A program made the position numbers and the translations under genes. Below the pieces are notes generated by a model. The model ran no database searches, was not told the DNA's origin, and saw only the letters and a program-made list of their open reading frames with translations. DNA of 64,000 nucleotides from Hyphomicrobiales bacterium (GTDB lineage Bacteria > Pseudomonadota > Alphaproteobacteria > Rhizobiales > JAJFHR01), in contig JAJFHS010000041.1 in assembly GCA_021775475.1 (NCBI GenBank), positions 62,001 to 126,000 on the forward strand, given 5' to 3'. Every line of letters starts with the position of its first letter. Within the stretch, counting starts at the first letter, position 1. This document shows, one piece after another, positions 1 through 8,936 of this stretch.

Positions 1-296
1 TGCCGATGATTAATGAAGCGATCTATACGCTGTATGAAGGTGTGGGCACGGTTGAAGCCATTGATACGGCTTTGCGGCTGGGTGCCAATCACCCGATGGG
101 TCCGTTGCAACTTGCCGATTTCATCGGGCTGGATACGTGCCTGTCAATCATGCAGGTGTTGTATGAAGGCCTTGCAGATACGAAATATCGCCCGTGTCCG
201 TTGCTGGTGAAATATGTGGAAGCTGGTTGGCTGGGGCGCAAAACCGGACGCGGCTTTTATGATTATCGCGGCGACACTCCGGTGCCGACACGTTAG
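1..296 (+). CDS. 3-hydroxyacyl-CoA dehydrogenase, C-terminal part
   Basis: This is the 3' end of a gene that begins before the window: the frame is open from the first complete codon (bases 3-5) to TAG at 294-296, giving about 97 residues. The readable part matches the C-terminal domain of 3-hydroxybutyryl/3-hydroxyacyl-CoA dehydrogenases, with [16 protein letters not shown], the [19 protein letters not shown] stretch and the usual short tail. The family oxidises or reduces 3-hydroxyacyl-CoA with NAD(P) in fatty-acid, butanoate or PHB metabolism. The NAD-binding domain is not visible, so substrate preference cannot be judged. An ATG at 6 is internal. Confidence 0.85.
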   Translation, partial: PMINEAIYTLYEGVGTVEAIDTALRLGANHPMGPLQLADFIGLDTCLSIMQVLYEGLADTKYRPCPLLVKYVEAGWLGRKTGRGFYDYRGDTPVPTR

Positions 297-308
297 GATC
301 TGGCGGCG

Positions 309-683
309 ATGATAGATCATGTATCCATAGAAGTTTCTGATCTGTCTGCAAGCACCCGGTTTTACGAACGCCTGCTCAAGCCCCTCAGTATGCACATTGT
401 GACCGAACAATCGGACACGGTCGGCTTTGGCAAAAAATACTCCGAATTCTGGATCAACCTGCGCAAAGATATGCCTGAGATTTCCACCACCTCAGGCGCA
501 CATGTTTGCCTGCGTGCACCCGATACAGCCGCCGTCGATGAATTTTACACTATAGCCCTGGAATTTGGCGGTGATGATGACGGCAAACCCGCCCTGCGCC
601 CGCACTATACCCACAACTACTATGCCGCCTTCATCCGCGACCCCGACGGCAACCGCATAGAGGCTGTGACGTTTGTTGAGTGA
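309..683 (+). CDS. VOC (glyoxalase/bleomycin resistance) family protein
   Basis: A 124-residue single-module vicinal-oxygen-chelate protein. It opens with IDHVSIEVSDL and ends with a YYAAFIRDPDGNRIEAV stretch, the usual beta-alpha-beta-beta-beta paired halves with the metal-site His near residue 4 and Glu near residue 118. The family covers glyoxalases, dioxygenases and binding proteins, so the reaction is open. It starts 12 bases after the preceding dehydrogenase fragment on the same strand and is probably co-transcribed with it. Convergent with the LysR gene that follows, with an 8-base gap. Confidence 0.8.
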   Translation: MIDHVSIEVSDLSASTRFYERLLKPLSMHIVTEQSDTVGFGKKYSEFWINLRKDMPEISTTSGAHVCLRAPDTAAVDEFYTIALEFGGDDDGKPALRPHYTHNYYAAFIRDPDGNRIEAVTFVE

Positions 684-691
684 AGGCGGTT

Positions 692-1603
692 TTAGTCGAG
701 TTTTTCGTTTTCACTCCACTCAACGATGGCCAGTTCCACCAACCAGTCCGCGACAATTTTGCTTAAACGCTGGCCTTTTGTTCCTCGCCGGTGGCGCAGA
801 TAATAATCAGCGTGCAGGTGCAGGGGTTGATTGAACACTTCCATCAATTCACCCGAACGCAACAGGCGGTCAATGAACGGTCGCCTGCCCAGCATGATGC
901 CGTCACCGCGCTGGGTGGCTTCCATGGCAATTAATGAGCTGTCGACCGAAAATCCCGATGGAACGGTGATTGTGTCGAGCCCATGGCGGCGGAACCAGCG
1001 GTGCCAGTCATCATCATAGCCGACAGTATCTATCAGCTCGAAGGATAATAAATCAGCCGCAACCACTGGCCGTGCTCTATTGACAAAGGCTTTGGGGGAG
1101 CACACAGGAGTGATGGTTGTTGTCAGTAACCTGACAGCGTGGGGATCGGGTTCCGTCTCATTTAAAATTACAATTTCCAGCTCTGCACCGGTGGATTTTA
1201 TCTCGCCGTGGTCTTGATCAAGTGTTCGAATGCGCAGATCAATATCAGGATGTTGTTTGCGAAACTCGCCCAGATGAGGGGCCAGCCACAAGGCGGCAAT
1301 GCTGGATGTGCAGCGCAGGGTGACAACCTGATGGGGCCGGTCGGGAAACAGGTTGTCTGTGATTGCATCGAGACGGTCAAGGGCTTCATGCACACCATAG
1401 AGATAGGCCTGCCCTGAATTACTCATCGACAATCGGCGATGATGCCTGACAAATAACGGTGTGCCCAGATAAGCCTCAAGCTGGCGTATCTGCTGGCTGA
1501 CGGCGGCTTGCGAAATATTCAGTTCTTGCGCTGCCAGCGAAAAACTCAAAAACCGACCAGCGGCTTCAAAGGTCCGCAGGATATTTAAACGTGGACGTTT
1601 CAT
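692..1603 (-). CDS. LysR-family transcriptional regulator (GcvA-like)
   Basis: A 303-residue LysR regulator. The winged helix-turn-helix occupies about residues 5-64 (RTFEAAGRFLSFSLAAQELN, then SQAAVSQQIRQLEAYLG), followed by a linker helix and a periplasmic-binding-protein-like effector domain. The N-terminus resembles the GcvA/glycine-cleavage subgroup. It is transcribed away from the MttB-like gene, with about 115 bases between the two starts, the classic arrangement for a LysR protein that controls its divergent neighbour. Inference: it regulates the methylated-amine/one-carbon genes at 1719-5661, possibly in response to a substrate such as a betaine. The effector is unknown. Confidence 0.9.
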   Translation of the reverse strand: MKRPRLNILRTFEAAGRFLSFSLAAQELNISQAAVSQQIRQLEAYLGTPLFVRHHRRLSMSNSGQAYLYGVHEALDRLDAITDNLFPDRPHQVVTLRCTSSIAALWLAPHLGEFRKQHPDIDLRIRTLDQDHGEIKSTGAELEIVILNETEPDPHAVRLLTTTITPVCSPKAFVNRARPVVAADLLSFELIDTVGYDDDWHRWFRRHGLDTITVPSGFSVDSSLIAMEATQRGDGIMLGRRPFIDRLLRSGELMEVFNQPLHLHADYYLRHRRGTKGQRLSKIVADWLVELAIVEWSENEKLD

Positions 1604-1718
1604 ACAATCGTTTCACATAAGTATAACTTATGCAATATGGCAGATTTAATTGTTTGAGACAAGCTGTCGTGCTGTCTAGTGTTGGCGCAGTTGAAATACC
1701 TTTCAGGCGGTGGCACCG

Positions 1719-3229
1719 ATGAATTTTTTCTCCTTCCTGAGCGATGATGAAATCGCTTATGTGCATGAAGCCTCACTTGAAATCCTGGCCGAGACCGGCT
1801 TGCTGGTGCGTAACGAAAAAGCGCGCAAGCGATTTACTGAACATGGTGCACACGTTGACCATGACACCGAGATGGTGCGTATTCCTGCAGCCGTCGTCGA
1901 AAAATACCGCTCCATGGTGCCGCCAACGATTACGCTGCGCGGTCGCGATCACGCCTATGATATTACTTTCCCGCGCAAACTTCCGGTCATTGCCACGGCA
2001 AGTTCGGCACCTGATATTGTTGATCCGGTAAGTGGCATTACCCGACGCTCTACCTCTGACGACATTGCGCGTATTGCTCATGTGGTCAATGAGCTTGATG
2101 GCTTTGATCTTTTTTCAATTTCAACCCTGGCTGATGATGCGCCAAAAGATCAGTTTTCCCTGACACGCTTCTACGCTGCCCTGAAAAACTGTGTCAAACC
2201 CGTTCGCACCTCGGTTTACAGTGTGCGCGAAGCCCAACAGGTCATCAGGTTGGGTGAGCTGATTGCCGGATCAAAACAGGCATTTTGGGAACGGCCGTTC
2301 ATTAATTTTGGCTATTGCGCCATTGTCTCGCCGCTGACCATGGATTTTGACAGCACCGAAACCTTAATGTATTTCGCCGAAAACGCATAACCGCCTATGG
2401 CACAGTGGCACCGATGGGGGGGTTGAGCACACCTTTATCCCTGCCCGGCATGTTGACGATCATGAATGCCGAATGGCTGGCAGCGGCCACTTTGGCGCAG
2501 ATGTCAAAAGTCGGCACAGAACAGATATATAATTTTCTGCCAGTGTTTGCCGACATGCGCGATGGTGCTTATGCGCCCGGTGCGATTGAAATTGGCATGA
2601 TGAACTCGGCTGTGTGTCAGATGGCACGATTTTATAATGTGCCCGCCGGGGGATATCTCGGCCTGACAAACTCTAAAATCGCTGACGCGCAATCAGGCTT
2701 TGAAAAAGGTATGTCACCGCTGATGGGGGCGCTATCGGGCGTTGATTTCATTGTCATGGGCGGACTTCAGGATGCTTTGATGTCATTTGATTTTGGCCAG
2801 CTGTGCATCGACAATGAAATTGCCTTGATGCTTAAACAGGTGCGTTCAGGATTTGGTTTTTCAAAGGAAAGCGTATCCTTGCAGGAAATCAAGGACACCG
2901 GACCTGCGGGCATGTTTGGCGGTAATCCGGCAACGCTTGAACGCATGCATGATGCAACCTTCATGTCGGAACTGGCGGATCGAAAGCTGCGCGAGCAATG
3001 GATGCTCGAAGGGGCATCAACCATCCACCAGCGCGGGTTGAACAAAGCATTGAAAATCCTTTCAACACCAAATTCAATCGCACTTGATCTTGATATTGAT
3101 GCGCGTATCCGGGCAGAGTTTAGTGGCATGGTGGCTGGTGATTCAGTGTTGCCTGAGGGTTGGACACATTTTGAAGACGGCACCAGCGGTGAGAAACGAA
3201 AACGCCGTGTCAACCGGCGACGCGCATAG
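1719..3229 (+). pseudogene. Trimethylamine methyltransferase (MttB) family, split by a one-base frameshift
   Basis: Two consecutive frames together make one MttB-superfamily protein of about 503 residues. The first frame (start ATG 1719, or GTG 1710) runs to TAA at 2388-2390, ending ..MYFAEN then A-stop. The second frame reads straight on from 2387 as ITAYGTVAPMGG and runs to 3229. Inserting one G near 2385 (GC to GGC) restores a continuous product through GITAYGTVAP. No amber codon lies in frame, so it belongs to the non-pyrrolysine branch, whose studied members demethylate glycine betaine and similar quaternary amines onto a corrinoid protein. No corrinoid protein or RamA-type activator is visible nearby. 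The break may be a real mutation or a sequencing or assembly error. If real, the C-terminal half could only be made by re-initiation near 2405. Confidence 0.8.
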
Positions 3230-3243
3230 AAAAAGGAATAAAA

Positions 3244-5661
3244 ATGGCAACTCCCTTCCCGACATCCGCCCGCATTGTGATTATCGGTGGTGGCGTAATC
3301 GGCACCTCAATCGCCTTTCATCTGGCGCGCGCTGGTGAAAAAGATGTGGTGTTACTGGAAAAAGCCAGCCTCACCGAAGGCTGCACCTGGCATGCAGCGG
3401 GACTTGTGGGACAATTCAGATCCCAGCAAAACCTGATGAGCCTGATGAATGACAGTGTCAGATTATATGACACATTGGAGCAAGAAACCGGACAGGACCC
3501 CGGTTGGCGCAAGGTCGGCAGCCTCAGGTTGGCCACCAACCAGGAACGCTGGAAGGAACTGCTGAAATCGCATTCGGCAGCTCAAGCCATCGGCTTTGAG
3601 ATGAATATGCTCAGTGCTGCTGAAGCCCTGGAAAAATTTCCACTGATCGAAAATGACGATGTGGTGGGTGCAGCCTTTATTCCCGATGACGGCCACATTG
3701 ACCCCAACTCGCTCACTCAGGCACTGGCCAAGGGGTTCCGGGCAAATGGCGGGCGCATTTTTGAACGGACCATGGTCACGGAGCTGGTGCGCCAAGGCAA
3801 TCGCATCACACAAGTGATTACTGATCATGGTCCGATTGACACGGAAATTGTTGTTAATGCAGCCGGGTTGTGGGCGCGTCAGGTCGGCTGGATGGCCGGG
3901 GCCGAAATCCCCGCCGGTATTGTTGAGCACCAATATCTGGTGACTGAAAAATCCGACCTTATCCCAGACAATCTGCCCGCGTTGCGCGATCCCGATGGCA
4001 ATTATTATGTCAAGCCTGAGCCCGGTGCGCTGGCTATCGGTGGCTGGGAAAGCCGGACGCTGGCGGTTGATGGACAACATGGCTTTGCCTGGGAAAATGA
4101 ACGGTTTTTGTTCGACAGTAATCTTGAGCGCCTTGAGGAGTTTTTTGCACCAGCCCTCAAACGCCTGCCGGTTCTCAGTGAGCTTGGCATCCGCACCATC
4201 ATCAATGGCCCTATTCCGATTTCGCCCGATGGCGAGCCGGTAATGGGACCGGTACCGGGTTTCAGCAATTTTTATGCAGCTTGCGCCTTTACCTCAGGCA
4301 TTGCCGCATCCGGTGGTGCGGGCAAGGCCATGGCCAACTGGATCATGCACGATGATCCCGGCTATGATCTGTGGTCCTTTGACATTCGCCGGTTTGGCGC
4401 CCTGCAGGCGGGGCATAAGTTTTTGCATGATCGCGCGGTTGAGGCTTATGGCAAATACTATCATATCCACTGGCCCGGCGAAGAAATGGAGAGCGCACGC
4501 GGTGTGCGCCGCAGCCCGCTTTATCAGACCCTGAAACAACAAGGTGCGGTGTTTGGTTCAAAATTCGGCTGGGAACGCGCCAACTGGTTTGCCCATGGTG
4601 ATATACCCCAAGTGGACGTGTTGGGCTTCGAGCGACCGCAACAGGACATCACCATTGGCCGCGAACATAAAGCTGCGCGCGAGGCCGTCGTGCTGATTGA
4701 TATGACTTCTTTCACAAAGCTTGAAATCAGCGGACCTGATGCGTGTGAATTCCTGCAATACCTCTGCGTTGCCAATGTAGACAAGGAAATTGGCGGTGGC
4801 ACCTACACTCAATTGTGCAATGAACGCGGCGGCATTGAAGCCGATGTCACTATCATTCGCCGCTCTGAAAACTGCTTCTGGCTGATCACCGGTTCGGGCT
4901 TTGGTGTTCGCGACCGACACTGGATTGAAAGCAACCTTAACCACCGCGTCGAGATACGCGATATCACCTCAGCCTATGGCGTCATAAACCTTGCCGGTCC
5001 TCTGGCGCGCAAAGTGCTTGGAAAAACCTGCGATGATGATGTTGGCCACGAAGCATTCAGTTTTATGACCGCAAAAGACATCCGCATCGGCTATGCCCCG
5101 GCACTGGCCTTTCGCGTCACTTACATCGGCGAATTGGGCTGGGAGCTTTATATCCCAACGGAGTATACGCAGTATGTTTATGAAGTCCTGCAGGAGGCGG
5201 GGGCCGAATATGACATAACAAATATCGGCTACCGAGCCATTGACAGTTTGAGAATGGAGAAAAAATTCCTCGCCTGGGGTGTCGATATCACACCGGATTA
5301 CAACCCCTACGAGGCCGGGTTGCAGTTTTCGATTGACTGGGACAAGGGCAATTTTCTCGGGCGTGAGGCTCTAGCTAAAATCCGCGACGACGGTGTGCAG
5401 CAAAAACTTGTGTGTCTGGCTCTGGAAGACCCTCTACCGGTTTTCGGTGGCGAGGCGATTTTTGTCAACGGCAAGGCCATCGCCCAATCAACCAGCGGCA
5501 ATTTTGGCTACACAATCGGCAAAAGTCTGGTGCTGGCCTATTTGCCGGTGGAATATATGGAGGCAGAAGATTTCACCATCGATGCCTTTGGCAAACGTTG
5601 TACAGCATCATTGATCAAAGGCTGCGCTTATGATCCCGGGCGGCAAAAAATACTGTGTTGA
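3244..5661 (+). CDS. FAD-dependent oxidoreductase with GcvT domain (dimethylglycine/sarcosine dehydrogenase-like)
   Basis: An 805-residue two-part enzyme. Residues about 10-430 form a DAO-type FAD domain, with the GxGxxG dinucleotide motif at 15-20 and TWHAAGL at 48-54; in dimethylglycine and sarcosine dehydrogenases this His carries covalent FAD. Residues about 440-805 form a GcvT-like aminomethyltransferase domain (CNERGGIEADVT, IGYRAIDSLRMEK), which in the family passes formaldehyde-level carbon to tetrahydrofolate. A strong Shine-Dalgarno (AAAAAGGA) sits 8 bases before the ATG, and the gene follows the MttB-like gene by 14 bases. Inference: it oxidatively demethylates an N-methyl product of the upstream methyltransferase. 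The substrate is not fixed by sequence. Confidence 0.88.
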   Translation: MATPFPTSARIVIIGGGVIGTSIAFHLARAGEKDVVLLEKASLTEGCTWHAAGLVGQFRSQQNLMSLMNDSVRLYDTLEQETGQDPGWRKVGSLRLATNQERWKELLKSHSAAQAIGFEMNMLSAAEALEKFPLIENDDVVGAAFIPDDGHIDPNSLTQALAKGFRANGGRIFERTMVTELVRQGNRITQVITDHGPIDTEIVVNAAGLWARQVGWMAGAEIPAGIVEHQYLVTEKSDLIPDNLPALRDPDGNYYVKPEPGALAIGGWESRTLAVDGQHGFAWENERFLFDSNLERLEEFFAPALKRLPVLSELGIRTIINGPIPISPDGEPVMGPVPGFSNFYAACAFTSGIAASGGAGKAMANWIMHDDPGYDLWSFDIRRFGALQAGHKFLHDRAVEAYGKYYHIHWPGEEMESARGVRRSPLYQTLKQQGAVFGSKFGWERANWFAHGDIPQVDVLGFERPQQDITIGREHKAAREAVVLIDMTSFTKLEISGPDACEFLQYLCVANVDKEIGGGTYTQLCNERGGIEADVTIIRRSENCFWLITGSGFGVRDRHWIESNLNHRVEIRDITSAYGVINLAGPLARKVLGKTCDDDVGHEAFSFMTAKDIRIGYAPALAFRVTYIGELGWELYIPTEYTQYVYEVLQEAGAEYDITNIGYRAIDSLRMEKKFLAWGVDITPDYNPYEAGLQFSIDWDKGNFLGREALAKIRDDGVQQKLVCLALEDPLPVFGGEAIFVNGKAIAQSTSGNFGYTIGKSLVLAYLPVEYMEAEDFTIDAFGKRCTASLIKGCAYDPGRQKILC

Positions 5662-5726
5662 AATTAACTACACCGGCTAATAGCGTCTGAACTCTTAACC
5701 TTATTGCCCATACAGGATCAGCAGAA

Positions 5727-6503
5727 ATGTCAGTACAATTTTACGACCGGCAGAAGGCAGAACAGCAGGAACGTATTGCTGCAAAGCCGGATATGAAGGT
5801 GCAGCGCGATACTGTGTTGAAACTTCTCGGCCTGAAAACAGGCGACAGCGTCCTCGATGTGGGATCAGGAAGCGGTATTTTTGCCAGAGAGATGTTTGAA
5901 GTCGTGGGAGATAGCGGCCACGTATGCGGTATTGATAGCTCCAGTCCAATGATTGAGATTGTGAAAAAAAACTGTCCTGAGGGAGTATTCCTGCAAGGCG
6001 ATGCCACAGCTTTACCGCTCGAAGATGCCAGCTTTGATTTTGTCACCACCAGTCAGCTCTTGTGTTTTATTGCCGATGTGGAACAGGCTGTCTGTGAGCT
6101 TTATCGGGCCCTGAAACCGGGAGGGCGCGTGGTTATCCTCGATAGCGACTGGGCATCGCTTGTCTGGAATTGTAATGATCAGGCACTTATGGATCGTGCC
6201 ATCAAATTGCTCGCCAGTCCCTACGCTAATTCGCATGTACCACGCACACTGTCGCGCCACCTGAAGGCCGCAGGTTTCAACGTGACAGACCGCCAGACCC
6301 TCACAATTCTTAACTGGGAACCCGATCCCGAAAGCTATTCGCAACATACAACCGAATTCATCAAGACGATGATGGAAACGTCGACAGAATTTACCAGCGA
6401 TGATTGGGAAACATGGATTGCCGACCAAAATGCCATCATCTCATCAGGTGACTATATGTTTTCCCTCAACCGCTACATTTTTTGCGCAACCAAACCGCGG
6501 TGA
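5727..6503 (+). CDS. Class I SAM-dependent methyltransferase
   Basis: A 258-residue methyltransferase of the UbiE/Methyltransf_11 type. Motif I is SVLDVGSGSGIF at about residues 37-48, the acidic ribose-binding residue follows in CGIDSSSPM, and the post-motif LKPGGRVVILD is at about 130-140. The start is supported by AGGA about 10 bases upstream. It lies 65 bases downstream of the FAD/GcvT gene on the same strand, so co-transcription is possible but not required. The acceptor substrate is unknown. Its position suggests a role with methylated amines; a general metabolite or quinone substrate is equally open. Confidence 0.8.
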   Translation: MSVQFYDRQKAEQQERIAAKPDMKVQRDTVLKLLGLKTGDSVLDVGSGSGIFAREMFEVVGDSGHVCGIDSSSPMIEIVKKNCPEGVFLQGDATALPLEDASFDFVTTSQLLCFIADVEQAVCELYRALKPGGRVVILDSDWASLVWNCNDQALMDRAIKLLASPYANSHVPRTLSRHLKAAGFNVTDRQTLTILNWEPDPESYSQHTTEFIKTMMETSTEFTSDDWETWIADQNAIISSGDYMFSLNRYIFCATKPR

Positions 6504-6578
6504 GCAACTGCAATCAATATCACACCTGCCCGCCCCTTATCCGGCGGCGAAGCCGTCGGATGTGGAGTTTGAAGCGAT

Positions 6579-7244
6579 CTATTGCACGCCAGCGCTCATC
6601 AGTTTGCCGCGCAAGGCTGCTGTAATCAGGGCTTTGGCCTGATTGGAATTCCATTCAGCCGGGCCGATCATGCGGCCGAGTTCTTTGCCGTCGCGATCAA
6701 TCAGGATGGTTGTCGGCATGCCGAAAACATCGGCTTCACGGGTAATTTTGGCTGTTTTATCGATGTAGAGTTTGAGATCTTTAACTTTTATTTCGTCAAG
6801 AAACGCCTGGGCAACTTCGGCACCTTTGCGATCAATGCTGACTGCAACAACTTCGAATTCATCGCCACCCATGGCCGCCTGCAACTCATCGAGATCCGGC
6901 ATTTCGCGGCGACAGGGCGCACACCAGGTGGCCCACAGGTTGAGCAACACTACTTTGCCGCGCCAATCGCTCAACGACAGGTCATTGCCGTTAGCGTCTT
7001 TAAATTTTACATCAGCAAATTCTTTGGGCTTCTTGGCAACCACGAAAGTTATCATGGTACCGGTGCTGAAGGGATTGACACCAGCCTGTTTTATCGTCGA
7101 TCCCTTGAGTTGGAAAGCGCTCGAACCATTGCCATCACCACCCTTTTTACCGTATACCCCTGCATCAAGAGAAATTGCGGCAAACATTGCCATGACGGCA
7201 GCAACAACAATGGTGGTTTTTTTAATTTTCAGCGATTTCTTCAT
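6579..7244 (-). CDS. tlpA: TlpA-family thiol:disulfide interchange protein
   Basis: 221 residues: a lysine-rich N-terminus and a hydrophobic signal-anchor at about 11-28, then a periplasmic thioredoxin fold. The redox site is WATWCAPC (CAPC at about 108-111) and the cis-Pro loop is MPTTIL. TlpA-type proteins reduce periplasmic thiols, for example in cytochrome oxidase CuA-site and cytochrome c assembly. It is divergent from argH with only 41 bases between the two starts, a pairing also known from rhizobial genomes. Unlike many homologues the linker between anchor and fold is rich in Gly, Ser and Lys. Confidence 0.88.
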   Translation of the reverse strand: MKKSLKIKKTTIVVAAVMAMFAAISLDAGVYGKKGGDGNGSSAFQLKGSTIKQAGVNPFSTGTMITFVVAKKPKEFADVKFKDANGNDLSLSDWRGKVVLLNLWATWCAPCRREMPDLDELQAAMGGDEFEVVAVSIDRKGAEVAQAFLDEIKVKDLKLYIDKTAKITREADVFGMPTTILIDRDGKELGRMIGPAEWNSNQAKALITAALRGKLMSAGVQ

Positions 7245-7285
7245 AAATACAACTCTAATTCAAACAGCCCATCAGGAACAGATCA

Positions 7286-8683
7286 ATGAGCAACAAGATG
7301 TGGGGCAGCCGGTTTTCAAGCGGGCCCGATGCCATTATGGAAGACATAAACGCCTCGATAGATTTCGACAAGCGTTTATATGCCCAGGATATCCTGGGCT
7401 CCAAAGTTCATTGCCAGATGCTGGTGGCAACCGGCATCATAAGTAGTGAAGATGGCGAAAAAATTACTCACGGTCTAGACACTATTTTGTCAGAAATGGA
7501 GGCTGGGAAATTTGAGTTTTCGCGCGCCCTTGAAGATATTCATATGAATGTGGAATCGCGTCTGGCCGAACTTGTTGGCGATGCTGCCGGCAGGTTGCAT
7601 ACGGCGCGCTCGCGCAATGATCAGATCGCACTCGATTTCAGATTGTATGTGCGCGATACTGCCCTTGAGTTTGAAAATGCTCTGCAAGACCTGCAACTGG
7701 CGCTGGCACAAAAAGCACTTGAATTCAATGATGCCCTGATGCCAGGCTTTACCCACCTGCAAACAGCTCAGCCAATCACTTTCGGTCATCATTGCCTGGC
7801 TTATGTGGAAATGTTTGGCCGTGACTGTAGTCGTATGCGTGATGCGCGCTTGCGCATGAACGAATGTCCATTGGGAGCAGCAGCACTGGCGGGAACTTCC
7901 TTTCCCATCGATCGTCACATGACGGCCAGGGAAATGAAATTTGACCATCCCATGGCCAATTCCATGGATGCGGTAGCCAGCCGCGATTTTGTACTGGAAC
8001 TGTTGAGTGCATCAGCCATCACGGCCATCAACCTGTCGCGACTGGCCGAGGAAATTGTTATCTGGTGCAGTGCGCCGTTCAAATTTGTGAAACTCTCTGA
8101 CAAGTTTTCCACCGGCTCTTCCATCATGCCGCAAAAGCGTAATCCTGATGCAGCCGAACTGGTGCGGGCAAAAGTCGGTCGCATTGTTGGTGCATTGACC
8201 AGCCTGCTGATTGTCATGAAGGGCCTGCCGCTGACGTATTCCAAAGACATGCAGGAAGATAAAGAACAGGCGTTTGATGCCTTTGACAGCCTGGGCCTGG
8301 GACTGGCGGCGATGGCGGGAATGATAAGGGATCTGGAGCCACAGGTTGATAATATGGAAAAATACGCGGCAAGCGATTTTTCCACCGCGACCGATCTTGC
8401 CGACTGGCTGGTGCGCGTTGCTGATTTACCTTTTCGCCAGGCCCATCATGTTACCGGGCAACTGGTGGCACTGGCCAGCGCGCGCAATATCACTCTGGAT
8501 GAAATACCGCTGGCAGATATGACAAAGGTCGAGGCGCGTATTTCACAGGAAATTTATGATGTGCTGAGTGCAAAAAATTCCATCAACTCACGCACCAGTT
8601 ACGGTGGTACAGCACCCGATAATGTCAAACAGCAGGCGTTAAGATGGCTTGACATTTTGCAGTCAAACAAAGAAGTTCCTTGA
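7286..8683 (+). CDS. argH: Argininosuccinate lyase
   Basis: 465 residues, the usual length for ArgH, of the fumarase/aspartase superfamily. The signature [12 protein letters not shown] lies at about residues 276-287. The N-terminal segment carries [11 protein letters not shown] and, further in, HTARSRNDQ; the second conserved region is [13 protein letters not shown]-like ([10 protein letters not shown]). The enzyme splits argininosuccinate into arginine and fumarate, the last step of arginine synthesis, in the cytoplasm. AGGA precedes the ATG by about 9 bases. It heads a likely argH-lptM-lysA operon. Confidence 0.97.
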   Translation: MSNKMWGSRFSSGPDAIMEDINASIDFDKRLYAQDILGSKVHCQMLVATGIISSEDGEKITHGLDTILSEMEAGKFEFSRALEDIHMNVESRLAELVGDAAGRLHTARSRNDQIALDFRLYVRDTALEFENALQDLQLALAQKALEFNDALMPGFTHLQTAQPITFGHHCLAYVEMFGRDCSRMRDARLRMNECPLGAAALAGTSFPIDRHMTAREMKFDHPMANSMDAVASRDFVLELLSASAITAINLSRLAEEIVIWCSAPFKFVKLSDKFSTGSSIMPQKRNPDAAELVRAKVGRIVGALTSLLIVMKGLPLTYSKDMQEDKEQAFDAFDSLGLGLAAMAGMIRDLEPQVDNMEKYAASDFSTATDLADWLVRVADLPFRQAHHVTGQLVALASARNITLDEIPLADMTKVEARISQEIYDVLSAKNSINSRTSYGGTAPDNVKQQALRWLDILQSNKEVP

Positions 8684-8750
8684 GAACCGGCACGACAGTG
8701 TAGTATGGATTATGGGTGTTGGCCAAAATCGCATGGTGGAGTTGAACTTG

Positions 8751-8927
8751 ATGTCCAATGTTAAAATTGCAATCGTTGCCGTCATGGTATCAATGCTCTT
8801 TGTGGGTGCCTGTGGCCGCCGCGGTGATCTTCAACCCCCGCCGGTTGCCGACAATGAAGACAATCCTGAAAAAGTTGAACAAAATACCTATTCTGGAAAA
8901 ACGTTCATTCTTGACCCGTTGATTTAA
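8751..8927 (+). CDS. lptM: Small lipoprotein, LptM-like
   Basis: A 58-residue lipoprotein: signal peptide of about 20 residues ending in the lipobox VGAC (Cys21), followed by GRRGDLQPPP, the hallmark of the LptM/YifL family. LptM is an outer-membrane lipoprotein that helps the LptDE lipopolysaccharide translocon mature. The ATG at 8751 was chosen because it gives a clean signal peptide; the frame is open further upstream. It sits between argH and lysA, a conserved location for this family in alphaproteobacteria, and stops 9 bases before lysA. Confidence 0.8.
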   Translation: MSNVKIAIVAVMVSMLFVGACGRRGDLQPPPVADNEDNPEKVEQNTYSGKTFILDPLI

Positions 8928-8936
8928 GTCTGCCTC

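Noticed and set aside
1719-3229. Pyrrolysine-containing MttB
   Set aside because: No in-frame TAG exists; the interrupting stop is TAA and is out of register with the rest, which fits a frameshift, not amber read-through.
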